Positions 7,054 to 14,684 are shown, numbered from the stretch's first letter. The stretch: 32,502 nucleotides of DNA from a virus (IMGVR_UViG_3300047478_000114:1-32502), one strand, 5' to 3'. The notes: generated from the letters alone by a model not told the origin. Made by a program: numbers and translations.

Positions 7054-8133
7054 CTACTCCTTCAGAAGAAACTTATTAGATATCGCTTTGAATGAGAAGT
7101 GGTCATCCCGAAGATCCCTTACGACTATACCTTCTCGTTCTGTTGGGTACAGTTGTGACTGTCCTTCAGCTTGCTCCAGGAAATTCTCCACGGTACAAGT
7201 AGGATCTACTAGATGTACAGAAGGTGGTGCGTAGAGCATTAACCATTGGATTACCTTCAGCTTCTCCTTGTATGGCAAGTAGCATCCCTTACGAATATCA
7301 TAGACATTGAAGATATACAGTTGGTGCTTCTTGAACCTATAGATGTTATCCTGTATGCCAGGCCCAACGATCTCCCCTTGAATAGCAAGGGATACATTAT
7401 GCTCCCTACAGTATGCTGGGAGCTTCTTGTCCAGTTGGTATTCCTTTGTGATATTCCACCAGTTGTTTGGGATCTCTTGGGGGAAGTAGCAGTTCCTTGA
7501 GCACACACCAAGAAGTCCTTTGGAAAACAAAGAGGTCCTCTGGTCGAGATCATAGAAGATAGTCACGGACTGTCCATCTAGTTTCTCAGTAGCATACAGG
7601 TGTCTGCCTCTTAAAAGCTCAGGGAGATTCTTTATGTTCTGCACACGAGTCTCATCAGTCTTCGGGATGAACGGAGGGAAGCTCCCAGAAGGCTTGGGGA
7701 ATATCCACTGGACTACTTTACGAATCACAGGGATCTTCATGTACCAAGGCCAGGGTTTCCGTGTGTTCTGCTGGATGTTCTGCTCCCTTCTTTCGGATTC
7801 CGAGAGGATCTTAGTGACCTTAAGTTCCTCAGTGACATCCTCACCTATCGAGCAGCTTCTCTCCAGTATCGTAGAGGGAAGCAGGAGACCCTGACTGAGT
7901 ACGCCACGGAGCTTAACAGTCTTCACTTTGAATCCCCGAGGTCTCATGAACTCTGACCAATCTCTTTCTGGAAGCCTAGAGTCTATCTCAAAGTACACCA
8001 CCTTGTCTCCAGGTAGGAACTCATTACGCCTCACTACGCATTGCCAACCGTCTACCTTTGCTAGCTCTATCCGATCTGCTCCTGGTATCGGTAGCAGATC
8101 GGAGACTTCTCTTACTGATGCTAGTGCTCTCAT
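7054..8133 (-). CDS. RNA ligase of the DRB0094 (Rnl5-like) type
   Basis: 359 residues; joins or repairs nicked RNA through a Lys-AMP intermediate. The N-terminal 90 residues match the accessory domain typical of the DRB0094 group (ASVREVSDLLPIPGADRIEL, PGDKVVYFEIDS). Nucleotidyltransferase motifs follow: I = E183-K184-L-D-G187, IV-like QGEIVGPG at 252-259, V-like EGIVVRD at 334-340 and SFKAISNKF at 347-355. ATG follows AGGAGG by seven bases and overlaps nothing of importance. In phages such enzymes can counter host RNA cleavage; that use here is inference. Confidence 0.9.
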   Translation of the reverse strand: MRALASVREVSDLLPIPGADRIELAKVDGWQCVVRRNEFLPGDKVVYFEIDSRLPERDWSEFMRPRGFKVKTVKLRGVLSQGLLLPSTILERSCSIGEDVTEELKVTKILSESERREQNIQQNTRKPWPWYMKIPVIRKVVQWIFPKPSGSFPPFIPKTDETRVQNIKNLPELLRGRHLYATEKLDGQSVTIFYDLDQRTSLFSKGLLGVCSRNCYFPQEIPNNWWNITKEYQLDKKLPAYCREHNVSLAIQGEIVGPGIQDNIYRFKKHQLYIFNVYDIRKGCYLPYKEKLKVIQWLMLYAPPSVHLVDPTCTVENFLEQAEGQSQLYPTEREGIVVRDLRDDHFSFKAISNKFLLKE

Positions 8134-8376
8134 CTAGTCCTCCTGATATACACAGAAACTTCCTATGAGTTCCTTCAAGCAATCCTGGCAGAGGTCACAG
8201 GTTACATGAGACATATCCCCGAAGACTGACTCATAGCCTCCATGGATTTCTATCATGTAGGCTTCTTGTAATTCCATAGAATCTTCCGGAGAAGTCGTTA
8301 GGACTCTCTTGCACTTATCACATATGAACTCCTTCATCTGCTCCTGGACTACCTGTCTGGTTTCATATCGGATCAT
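8134..8376 (-). CDS. Small zinc-finger-like protein, 80 aa
   Basis: ATG with AAGGAGG seven bases upstream. Cys pairs CDKC near 19-22 and CDLCQDC near 60-66 suggest one metal site; the centre carries HGGYESVFGDMSHV. Looks like a nucleic-acid or protein-binding knuckle. Function unknown. Confidence 0.8.
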   Translation of the reverse strand: MIRYETRQVVQEQMKEFICDKCKRVLTTSPEDSMELQEAYMIEIHGGYESVFGDMSHVTCDLCQDCLKELIGSFCVYQED

Positions 8377-8560
8377 GCTGTACCTCCTTACAGTTTATCA
8401 TACAGACACCTAAGACTCTATCATCTATACCTCTTAGATTCTTACAGAATTTAGTGAGAGTCGTATGGGAATCTATTTGGAGCTTGGAAAGACAAGCGGG
8501 ATACCTACAATATCCGACTCGGATTCTTCCCCGTTCTCTTGTTGCTTTAATCCTTGGCAT
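8363..8560 (-). CDS. Possible small Cys-rich protein overlapping the exonuclease gene
   Basis: 65 residues in another frame, starting 88 bases inside the exonuclease gene and ending 14 bases inside the next gene. It is the only ORF covering 8377-8472, which would be an unusually long gap here. AGGAGG lies ten bases before its ATG. Cys at 18, 23, 39, 53 and 57 and a basic N-terminus look protein-like. It may be a chance ORF. Confidence 0.45.
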   Translation of the reverse strand: MPRIKATRERGRIRVGYCRYPACLSKLQIDSHTTLTKFCKNLRGIDDRVLGVCMINCKEVQHDPI

Positions 8561-9069
8561 ATCTTTAAGACCTCCTGTAGATACTCCAGCTCATTCTCAC
8601 AGTCCTTCATAGCATGATGATCATTAGGCTTCATCTTGGCTAGCTTTAAGGAATCCAATGTACGTATGTCTCGGAACACATAGTATTCTAGTGGACTACT
8701 CAGATGATAATTAAAGATCTCGAAGTCCATATGGTCACGACTCCAGAACTCCTTGAGCTTGTAACCATCAGAACGTACCCTACCAATTACATCAGATACC
8801 CAGAGGTCTACAGAATGTAGACCTCTGGGGTCAGGGTCTAGGAGAAGTCTCTCGAACTCTACAAGATCTGTTTGTTTCCACCAGTCTACTGTGTGCTTAT
8901 CTATCTGAGATCCCTCTAGTATCTGGTATGGTATATCAAATTCTCCATACATATTCCACCTGACCTTATCCCCTTGAAAGCAGATAGCCGCACCAGATAA
9001 TACTATTGAGTCTCTAGAGACACCAAGCGTTTCAAAGTCTACCACTAAGCTAACGTCCTGTACTCCCAT
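8473..9069 (-). CDS. DnaQ-like 3'-5' exonuclease
   Basis: 198 residues. DEDD-family layout: VDFETLG near the N-terminus (Asp and Glu of motif I), SRDHMDFEIFN in the middle (motif II Asp), and HHAMKDCENE near the C-terminus (His and Asp of motif III, DEDDh type). Likely degrades or trims nucleic acid 3' ends. ATG 9069 follows GGGGGTGG and is preferred over GTG 9075; overlaps the end of dut by 20 bases. The gene carries one palindrome copy and an internal perfect 14-bp hairpin described separately. Confidence 0.85.
   Translation of the reverse strand: MGVQDVSLVVDFETLGVSRDSIVLSGAAICFQGDKVRWNMYGEFDIPYQILEGSQIDKHTVDWWKQTDLVEFERLLLDPDPRGLHSVDLWVSDVIGRVRSDGYKLKEFWSRDHMDFEIFNYHLSSPLEYYVFRDIRTLDSLKLAKMKPNDHHAMKDCENELEYLQEVLKICQGLKQQENGEESESDIVGIPLVFPSSK
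8799..8829. repeat. Perfect 14-bp inverted repeat with 3-base loop inside the exonuclease gene
   Basis: Arms 8799-8812 and 8816-8829 are exact reverse complements, loop GAA (TTC on the coding strand). The arms encode PRGLH and VDLWV. Nothing in the protein requires such symmetry. No T-run follows on either strand. Confidence 0.85.
9009..9022. repeat. Dispersed palindrome copy 6 (perfect core)
   Basis: In the first 20 codons of the DnaQ-like exonuclease. Encodes VSRD right after the catalytic DFETLG. Confidence 0.95.
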
Positions 9070-9463
9070 GACCACCCCCTCTAGTTGTATTGGAAAGCTC
9101 TTCGACTTCCCTCAGTATTACTGTTGGTATCTCCTCAATCTTTAGCTGTGCTATACGGTCATGCTTCTGGATCACATACTGATCATCTGAGAAGTTGTAT
9201 AGCATAACCTTAAGGTTCCCTCTGTAATCCGAGTCGATCAGTCCATATGCAAAGATCCCTTTAGTGTTCATGCCAGATCTATGCGACAATATCCCACAGG
9301 TGTTCTCCCGTAATGCCAGTTGTATCTTTAAGTCTATCAGTTCGTATGACTGAGGATACAGTATGACTTGCTGCGGGGAATACAGGTCGAATGCTGCTGA
9401 TCCCTCGGTTCCTTTTGTAGGTAGCTTAGCGCATTCCAAAAGCTTTACATCTAGCAGTATCAT
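9050..9463 (-). CDS. dut: dUTPase (deoxyuridine triphosphatase)
   Basis: 137 residues, the usual length of the homotrimeric enzyme. All five motifs visible: GSAAFDLYSP (I), HRSGMNTKG (II), GLIDSDYRGNLKVM (III, with the catalytic-loop Asp), DRIAQLKI (IV), and RGGGHGSTGR at the C-terminus (V, P-loop-like). Hydrolyses dUTP to dUMP, feeding dTMP synthesis and keeping uracil out of DNA. ATG overlaps the previous stop as TAATG with GGAG five bases upstream. Confidence 0.95.
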   Translation of the reverse strand: MILLDVKLLECAKLPTKGTEGSAAFDLYSPQQVILYPQSYELIDLKIQLALRENTCGILSHRSGMNTKGIFAYGLIDSDYRGNLKVMLYNFSDDQYVIQKHDRIAQLKIEEIPTVILREVEELSNTTRGGGHGSTGR

Positions 9464-9792
9464 TAGAACTCCATAGTGGCTAGTGCTTGGTGCAATAAGG
9501 ATGCACAGAGATTCACAAAGTCTTCGTTATAATGTACATCTTTGATATCTTTCAGCATACCTTGAGCATAGTATATGATCAGATGCATAAGCTCATGAAG
9601 GAACGTCTGCTCAATCTGATCCGGTGCTAAGGGATATCCAGGAGTACTCGGACGGAGGTACACTTTGTTCTCCCGATAGGAACAGAAGCCTAAAGCATCT
9701 AAGTGCTCTGATCCAAAGTATGCTTCTGAGATCTCTACTTGTATCTTCTCAGCGAACAAGTAGAAACTCTTTGGTATTTCAATTGGATTCAT
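9463..9792 (-). CDS. Zinc metalloprotease-like protein with HELMH motif
   Basis: 109 residues. H66-E67-L-M-H70 lies in a hydrophobic helix (TFLHELMHLIIYY), the zinc-binding and catalytic motif of small ImmA/SprT-like peptidases. Upstream residues ENKVYLRP form the expected strand. A third ligand is not evident; Glu90 in NEDF is a candidate. AGGAG seven bases before ATG. No signal peptide, so cytoplasmic. Substrate unknown. Confidence 0.7.
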   Translation of the reverse strand: MNPIEIPKSFYLFAEKIQVEISEAYFGSEHLDALGFCSYRENKVYLRPSTPGYPLAPDQIEQTFLHELMHLIIYYAQGMLKDIKDVHYNEDFVNLCASLLHQALATMEF

Positions 9793-9973
9793 TCAGTATC
9801 TCCTGGACTATAAAGATCCTTCTGGATATCTCATCGCACAGCTTCTTAACAGGGTCACTTAGGTATCCTTTATCTAGATCCATAGTGACCCTACTACCTG
9901 ATCCCTTAATGCTACTATAGTCAAACAGATTGCTCTCTATAGTTACAACGCCAGATGCTACTTGTATCTTCAT
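9779..9973 (-). CDS. Unknown phage protein, 64 aa
   Basis: ATG with GGGGGT three to four bases upstream. N-terminal beta-rich half with Gly/Ser, C-terminal helix (SDPVKKLCDEISRRIFIVQEIL). Overlaps the metalloprotease-like gene by 14 bases. No family recognised. Confidence 0.7.
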   Translation of the reverse strand: MKIQVASGVVTIESNLFDYSSIKGSGSRVTMDLDKGYLSDPVKKLCDEISRRIFIVQEILNESN

Positions 9974-9975
9974 GA

Positions 9976-10158
9976 TTACCCCCGATCAATGAGGTTGCAC
10001 ATTGCCCTTCTACCTAGAGTACCTGTGCACCACCCCCCAATGAAACCAACGATCCACTTAGCTATTACCGGATCTAAGATAGCTGCACCAGACAATACTA
10101 ATGACACTATAAATATACCCAACAGACATAGATAAAAGACATCACTTAGTTTACTCAT
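9976..10158 (-). CDS. Small two-helix membrane protein, 60 aa
   Basis: Two hydrophobic stretches, about residues 8-27 and 33-50, separated by a short DPVIAK turn; ends Arg-rich. Start overlaps the previous stop as ATGA. The topology would suit a holin or a small inner-membrane modulator, but nothing specific is visible and the site is far from a recognisable endolysin. Confidence 0.7.
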   Translation of the reverse strand: MSKLSDVFYLCLLGIFIVSLVLSGAAILDPVIAKWIVGFIGGWCTGTLGRRAMCNLIDRG

Positions 10159-10379
10159 AGCTTCTTCTGCTCCCTCTCTAGATCCTTCTTGATTCTATTA
10201 GCTACCTTCACTAAGCGCCCCTTATGCATAGCATTAATGACATCCGTAAGGAATATCTCTAGCTCATCAGGAGACATCTCTATGTTTACCCCCAGTGCTC
10301 CGGGAGCAAACACATAGAGCCTACAAGTACCATCAGGTAGCTCCTCAAATGTCAATCGGGAGAAGCCTCTAGTCTTCAT
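10155..10379 (-). CDS. Unknown phage protein, 74 aa
   Basis: ATG with GGAGGG six bases upstream, overlapping the previous gene by 11 bases. Begins with a beta-rich segment (SRLTFEELPDGTCRLYVF) and ends in a basic helix (RLVKVANRIKKDLEREQKKL). No motif recognised. Confidence 0.75.
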   Translation of the reverse strand: MKTRGFSRLTFEELPDGTCRLYVFAPGALGVNIEMSPDELEIFLTDVINAMHKGRLVKVANRIKKDLEREQKKL

Positions 10380-10590
10380 GTGTATCCCTCCAGTTCAACA
10401 TGAATGCAAGACAATCATTGAACTGTGCAGAAGATATACTAATAGTCCCCATGCTGCCATCTGGTCTAGGGACTCCATCACGATAATGAAAGTGAGCCAC
10501 AAGGTAAGTTATAAGTTCCTTATCCTTTTCCGATTGCTCACTCCAGGAGCCTTCAACATCATCTTTGTATACAAATGGATTAATCCTCAT
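10369..10590 (-). CDS. Unknown phage protein, 73 aa
   Basis: Start ATG 10590 chosen because GGAGGAG stands five bases upstream; a longer frame to 10665 would run inside the preceding gene. Contains LITYLVAHFHYRDG and NDCLAFMLNWRD, suggesting a compact helical fold. Function unknown. Confidence 0.7.
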   Translation of the reverse strand: MRINPFVYKDDVEGSWSEQSEKDKELITYLVAHFHYRDGVPRPDGSMGTISISSAQFNDCLAFMLNWRDTHED

Positions 10591-11029
10591 CAGTCTCCTC
10601 CAGGAGTGCCTCCCGCATACATATAACAGCAGCAGCAAGGTAGTTGATAGCCCCAAGTAATTCATCAGGACCCCTCTTGCCTAGCCGTAAGGATTCTTCT
10701 GCCTTCTTAATGGCTTGACCTACTGGATAGCCTAAGCCTACCCTCCGGGTTATCTCACAGATCTTCTGCTTATCAAAAGGTTCATCTTTCTTAGCATGAC
10801 GCTCCTTACCTTTACCCCGAGAGGCTTGATTGTATGCATCCATCAAGACAGCTACAAGAGAATCATACGGATCATCTATGTCTCTAGAGGCAATCGGAAG
10901 AACAATCTCTATTTGATCAAATGGAATCTTAGTAGGCCCGTATGTGATATAACTGTAGCAATATGGGCACATGGTGCCCTCCATATGCAATGATCTGCAT
11001 TTCAAGCACTCTACCTGTTTACCTGACAT
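10580..11029 (-). CDS. Zinc-ribbon plus KGKERHA...LLGAINYLAAA phage protein
   Basis: 149 residues from ATG 11029 (GGAG seven bases upstream). First 30 residues hold a zinc ribbon (CLKC, CPYC). The C-terminal 90 residues hold KGKERHA, VGLGYPVGQAIKKAEES and ELLGAINYLAAAV, a pattern I recall from conserved phage proteins, sometimes labelled as nucleotide diphosphohydrolases; I cannot confirm the activity. The central linker carries an imperfect palindrome copy encoding ASRD. Confidence 0.7.
   Translation of the reverse strand: MSGKQVECLKCRSLHMEGTMCPYCYSYITYGPTKIPFDQIEIVLPIASRDIDDPYDSLVAVLMDAYNQASRGKGKERHAKKDEPFDKQKICEITRRVGLGYPVGQAIKKAEESLRLGKRGPDELLGAINYLAAAVICMREALLEETDED
10879..10892. repeat. 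Dispersed palindrome copy 7 (one mismatch)
   Basis: TGTCTCTAGAGGCA, in the zinc-ribbon/KGKERHA gene. Encodes ASRD. Confidence 0.85.
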
Positions 11030-11780
11030 CGTTGAACTCCAATGATTGACTTTTAGTTTCCTTAGTGCAACATGTAGACTGACCATAAGGTATCACATGC
11101 TTGCACACAGGGCAGTGATTAGGTTTCAAGTAGTAATGTCTCATAGCATTCTCAGAGATACTCTTAGCAGTCTCCAGGTCATGCCGTTTGAATGGCGGTC
11201 GGAACTCTAATGATGCTATGTTCTTATTGTAGAACCTATAGTCACCTGTCTCGGGGTCCATATCGTACAAGACATCCCACAGAATCATGTGGTTTATCTC
11301 TGAGATATGCAATGAGAGTCTATCATGGCACATCTCAAGGACCTCATACTTGTAATCCCACACGTTACCCTTCTGGATTTCTACATTGAGTTCATCACAA
11401 GATCCCGTGTAGAATCTCCACTCGTTCTCTCGCCAAGCCTTAGGGTCCCACCATTCATTCCTTGGGTCTGTACACTTGAATCCCCCAACTGGTCCAGACC
11501 ACAGATAGAACTGCTTCTTGCCTACATATTGCTTGCCATTAGATTTGTTGGTGATTAGATAGGTGAATCCAAAGTAGTCACCTACTGGCTCCATATTCAA
11601 CCAATGGTGCCCCTGTAGATGTACCAAGCGTCTGTACTCAGCTTCCTCAGGGGTGATACATAGGGCTATGCTCTTTAGTAATCCTTTAGCATCCCACTTC
11701 AACGCTCTGTACTTCCCACCTTTCTCATAGATACCAACAGGTAACTCATGGTTTCTAATTCGCTTCCTTCCTGGTTTCAT
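11019..11780 (-). CDS. GIY-YIG-like nuclease with C-terminal zinc motif
   Basis: 253 residues. FGFTYLITNKSNGKQYVGKKQ near residues 70-90 is a variant GIY-YIG start (FTYLI ... KQYVG). It continues with WR-rich segments and a conserved Glu in HISEINH, the likely catalytic acid. The last 40 residues contain CPVC and CC, probably a zinc finger for DNA recognition. It resembles free-standing phage GIY-YIG (Seg-like homing) enzymes. A paralogue lies at 12715-13188. ATG follows GGAGGATCTG. Confidence 0.7.
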   Translation of the reverse strand: MKPGRKRIRNHELPVGIYEKGGKYRALKWDAKGLLKSIALCITPEEAEYRRLVHLQGHHWLNMEPVGDYFGFTYLITNKSNGKQYVGKKQFYLWSGPVGGFKCTDPRNEWWDPKAWRENEWRFYTGSCDELNVEIQKGNVWDYKYEVLEMCHDRLSLHISEINHMILWDVLYDMDPETGDYRFYNKNIASLEFRPPFKRHDLETAKSISENAMRHYYLKPNHCPVCKHVIPYGQSTCCTKETKSQSLEFNDVR

Positions 11781-11992
11781 CAGATCCTCCAGGTCAGCAA
11801 TAGATCTGCTGAACCATCTCTTCTTTTATTCAGAGGCCACACTTCCCGCACAATACTGGAAAATCCATCAGCACTGCCCACCCAAACTTCTGTAGGATAA
11901 CCATCTTCATTCTCTAGCGGCCATGACTGAAGGATGTTTAAGAGTTCCTTAATAGTCAATCCGCTTTCAATTAGGTGTACCTTTGGTTCCAT
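11780..11992 (-). CDS. Unknown phage protein, 70 aa
   Basis: ATG with GGAG five bases upstream; begins inside the preceding gene and ends overlapping the GIY-YIG start (TGATGA). The start MEPKVHLIESGLTIKELLNIL and later GYPTEVWVGSADGFSSIV resemble small phage proteins with a helix followed by a beta hairpin. Function unknown. Confidence 0.75.
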   Translation of the reverse strand: MEPKVHLIESGLTIKELLNILQSWPLENEDGYPTEVWVGSADGFSSIVREVWPLNKRRDGSADLLLTWRI

Positions 11993-12290
11993 CTTGACTC
12001 CCTCTGAGCAATTGCTCCTCTATGATTCTCACTACAGTATCTATGAAGAACAGCTTCTTGTCCGGGGAGATCTCCGAGTTCTCCGTAGCGGATAGCACTA
12101 GGCTTACTAAGAGATACCCTACAAAGAAGCAATTGGCTGCACCTTGAGGATCTTTATTGATCGTAAGGAATCCTTCATATTTCTGAGAGACTTCATTCAT
12201 GATACCCAAGAGCTTGTCCATAAAGGTATCCGGACTGGGGGACCTGAAGATCTCCCTTATGTCATTCACCATGTGTCCATAATTACTCAT
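11967..12290 (-). CDS. Unknown helical phage protein, 107 aa
   Basis: ATG follows AGGAGG by seven bases. Mostly helical; a hydrophobic stretch near residues 53-67 (CFFVGYLLVSLVLSA) could be buried or membrane-associated. Ends in a polar tail. No family recognised. Confidence 0.75.
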   Translation of the reverse strand: MSNYGHMVNDIREIFRSPSPDTFMDKLLGIMNEVSQKYEGFLTINKDPQGAANCFFVGYLLVSLVLSATENSEISPDKKLFFIDTVVRIIEEQLLRGSQDGTKGTPN

Positions 12291-12556
12291 TAAAGATCCT
12301 CCTCGAATACATGCAGAACTAGATCACCTTGGTTCATTTGGAATGTACCTATATATACCCGACATATATCATCTGGTAACTCATGACCTGTTCCGTGAAC
12401 CACAAAGCGCCTATTCTTTAATGGTTCATCTGGATCAACCAGCATCCAGAGTTGAGGCTTCTCATTCTGCATTTGGACACATAGAGCTTTAGCACCTCTT
12501 GGAACTGGGTGGATACAGTTTGGTGTAAGTGTGTACTTCCATATAGTCTTACTCAC
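12290..12556 (-). CDS. Small conserved phage protein of the WKY...GTGHE type, 88 aa
   Basis: GTG start with GGAGG six bases upstream. The sequence opens with IWKYTLTPNCIHPVPRGAKALCVQMQ and carries LWMLVDPDEP and RRFVVHGTGHELP, a pattern I know from a widespread family of small phage and bacterial proteins of unknown function (possibly DUF7352; not verified). Beta-rich. Confidence 0.8.
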   Translation of the reverse strand: MSKTIWKYTLTPNCIHPVPRGAKALCVQMQNEKPQLWMLVDPDEPLKNRRFVVHGTGHELPDDICRVYIGTFQMNQGDLVLHVFEEDL

Positions 12557-12728
12557 AAGGAACCTCCACTAGTTCATACTTCTTGATCTCATACTTAGCC
12601 TTCGTTTCTTCAGGCCACCAAGGGCTTATAATGTTCTCAGCATCTTTCCTTCTAGACCAAGTAGTCCTACCTCTACTGCCTGTACAAAAGTAACCACTCT
12701 CTACATTCTGAACTCTATAGACATACAT
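12549..12728 (-). CDS. Unknown basic phage protein, 59 aa
   Basis: ATG with AGGGGAT upstream, inside the end of the GIY-YIG-like gene. Opens MYVYRVQNVESGYFCTGS, rich in Tyr, Arg and Trp (RTTWSRRKDAENI), as in small proteins that read an external sequence or ligand. Overlaps the next gene by 8 bases. Function unknown. Confidence 0.7.
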   Translation of the reverse strand: MYVYRVQNVESGYFCTGSRGRTTWSRRKDAENIISPWWPEETKAKYEIKKYELVEVPCE

Positions 12729-13188
12729 CAGTTATCCCCTTGTCTTCCGGTGGTCTAAACTTGATAGCCTGTATAGCTACATTGAAATACATGTAGTCTC
12801 CATCAGGCCCCCTCTTGGTAAGCACATCGCGTCTCCACAACTCCCTCAGTTCAGCATAGTGCAAGCTACCACGGCTAGTGCATTGCATAAGAATCTCATA
12901 AGTATACACATGATCCTTATTGTCTCTCATGTATTTCGTGAAGATCTTAGAGGAACCCTTATAGGTTCTCCACCCGGATTCCTTCCAGCATTTCGGGTTC
13001 CACTTAGGACTCTGCCGGTTATACTGACGAGTCTTACAACCATACATAGTGATAGCTGTCCAGTATTGCTTCTTGCCTACGTATTGCTTACCTGAAGTCT
13101 CATCACGTATCACGTAGATAAACCCGAAGTACTTAGAGGGGTCCGGTTCAGGTCCTACCCAATGGCTCTGTCCAGCCTTTGTCTTCAA
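12715..13188 (-). CDS. GIY-YIG-like nuclease, shorter paralogue
   Basis: 157 residues. FGFIYVIRDETSGKQYVGKKQYW aligns with the first GIY-YIG-like protein, as do KWNPKCWKESGWRTYKGSS and a Glu in YAELRELWRRDV (likely catalytic acid). It lacks the C-terminal zinc segment of the larger copy. TTG start with GGAG five bases upstream, and it overlaps the 5'-3' exonuclease gene by 41 bases. A homing-type endonuclease inserted next to a replication gene is the simplest reading. Confidence 0.7.
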   Translation of the reverse strand: MKTKAGQSHWVGPEPDPSKYFGFIYVIRDETSGKQYVGKKQYWTAITMYGCKTRQYNRQSPKWNPKCWKESGWRTYKGSSKIFTKYMRDNKDHVYTYEILMQCTSRGSLHYAELRELWRRDVLTKRGPDGDYMYFNVAIQAIKFRPPEDKGITDVCL

Positions 13189-14053
13189 GTGATCTCCTTA
13201 GATACAATAGGTTAGCATTAGTATTTATGAGAGTCATTATGCTCTCATGGAAACCTTCTGTCTCTAGAGACAATCCAATGTCCATCTTTGGGACTGTCTC
13301 TACGTACTTGTTGAATACTACACGATACATCTCTTGCTCACTAGTGAGACCTTTAAGAAGTTTCTCTGCTGTCTTAGGGCCTACTCCTGCAAGTCCAGGG
13401 ATACCATCGGCTACGTCCCCTGTGAGTATCTGAGTATACAAGTTGATTAGCCCCTCGGTCTCTGAGACTATCTGATACTTATCCTTTACGAAATTGTAGT
13501 GGTGTCCAGGGACTTGCAGGAGATCCTTATCAACACTACAGATTATACTGTTAGTATCTTGTGCCATAGCCATGAGGTCATCTGCTTCGAACAGACCGCT
13601 ATAGCATTCGGCAGCATGTTCCAGTGATAGATGATCCTTTAGTATTTCCAAATGAACTGGTCTTCGAGTCTCCTCTCGGTTGTTCTTATAGGGTGGGAAG
13701 AGCTTCTCCCGGAATGATCCATGCCTACTAAGGAAGAACCTTACAGGACCTATGCCATCTGTATACTTCTGGATGTTGTTCTTTAGGGAGTCTATAGATT
13801 CTTCTATATTGTTCAAGGCATTATGAAGAGGTTCCGGTTCGTACCCTATAGTCCGTTTGATGTTAGTGAATCCTTCAGACATAAGAGATGCCATCAGTAC
13901 ATCAGCATCCTTAGCGTATCGCTCCCGTAGTACTATGGGAAGCCCTTCGTATTCATAGTGAATCAAGTAGTGCTTCCCATCAGTTACGGAGGAGGCTTTG
14001 TAGCACAAAATATCTCCGTCAATCAAGCAGATAGGTCTAACTAATTTCTTCAC
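13148..14053 (-). CDS. 5'-3' exonuclease (flap endonuclease family)
   Basis: 301 residues, homologous in layout to T5/T7 5' nucleases. Acidic metal ligands: D12 and D14 in LIDGDILCYKA, EADDLMAMA and CSVDKDLLQ in the middle, then TGDVADGIPGLAGVGPKTAEKLL, the helix-hairpin-helix that grips duplex DNA. Removes RNA primers and flaps. GTG start with GGAGAG upstream, overlapping the previous stop by 17 bases. A perfect palindrome copy encodes SLET near residue 263. Confidence 0.92.
   Translation of the reverse strand: MKKLVRPICLIDGDILCYKASSVTDGKHYLIHYEYEGLPIVLRERYAKDADVLMASLMSEGFTNIKRTIGYEPEPLHNALNNIEESIDSLKNNIQKYTDGIGPVRFFLSRHGSFREKLFPPYKNNREETRRPVHLEILKDHLSLEHAAECYSGLFEADDLMAMAQDTNSIICSVDKDLLQVPGHHYNFVKDKYQIVSETEGLINLYTQILTGDVADGIPGLAGVGPKTAEKLLKGLTSEQEMYRVVFNKYVETVPKMDIGLSLETEGFHESIMTLINTNANLLYLRRSLEDKGWTEPLGRT
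13259..13272. repeat. Dispersed palindrome copy 8 (perfect 14 bp)
   Basis: In the 5'-3' exonuclease gene, other allowed frame, read SLET. Confidence 0.95.
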
Positions 14054-14684
14054 CTTTACTCTCCTTAATATACTGTATAGCTTTTATCATAACCTCCTCA
14101 GAATCTCTGAAATGCCCCAGACCTCTATTGCAATGGTGACAGAGTAATCCACGAACTACTCCTGTCTCATGACAGTGATCTATTACTAAGTTCAAAGTGT
14201 TCCTGTAACCAGTATCTGTAGCTCCACAAATTGCACATGCACCCCCTTGCTTTTCTTCCAAGGCTGAATAGTCTTTCAGGGTCAACCCATACAGATAGCT
14301 AAGTGTGTTTCTCCTATCCCTGGCTTTAGCTAGCACTGGATTATCCTTCCTCCACTTTGACATTATAGTACTGCAACATTTGATACAGTTAAAATCTACT
14401 GTATCACAAGAGTTTTTATTAGGGTAGAACTCATCAAAACTCTTTCTTTCTCTGCAATATGCACATACCTTAGTGCGTGCAGAAATATCTTTTTGTATTT
14501 GTTCAGGAGTCCTCCTACGATTCTCTCTACCCTCTGCTAATCTCTTCTGCCCTCTCCTGTTCTTTTCATCTGCACTAGAACAACCCCTGCATACTGCTCG
14601 CCTTGCACCGGGTCTCTTTGCACCTACTAATCGGAACTCCTCAATTGACTTAACTTCTTTACATCTTGAACATTTTTTATCCAT
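14037..14684 (-). CDS. Recombination endonuclease VII-like HNH nuclease
   Basis: 215 residues from ATG 14684 (GGAG six bases upstream). Three Cys-rich knuckles come first (CSRC...CRGC, CAYC...CIKC), then the endonuclease VII core CAICGATD ... LVIDHCHETGVVRGLLCHHCNRGLGHFRD, with a ββα-metal site. T4 endonuclease VII resolves branched DNA before packaging; with extra N-terminal fingers this copy could also be a free-standing homing nuclease. Confidence 0.85.
   Translation of the reverse strand: MDKKCSRCKEVKSIEEFRLVGAKRPGARRAVCRGCSSADEKNRRGQKRLAEGRENRRRTPEQIQKDISARTKVCAYCRERKSFDEFYPNKNSCDTVDFNCIKCCSTIMSKWRKDNPVLAKARDRRNTLSYLYGLTLKDYSALEEKQGGACAICGATDTGYRNTLNLVIDHCHETGVVRGLLCHHCNRGLGHFRDSEEVMIKAIQYIKESKGEEIS

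Noticed and set aside
13458-13469. GTCTCTGAGAC-like sequence
   Set aside because: Lacks the central CTAG of the dispersed palindrome; not counted as a copy.
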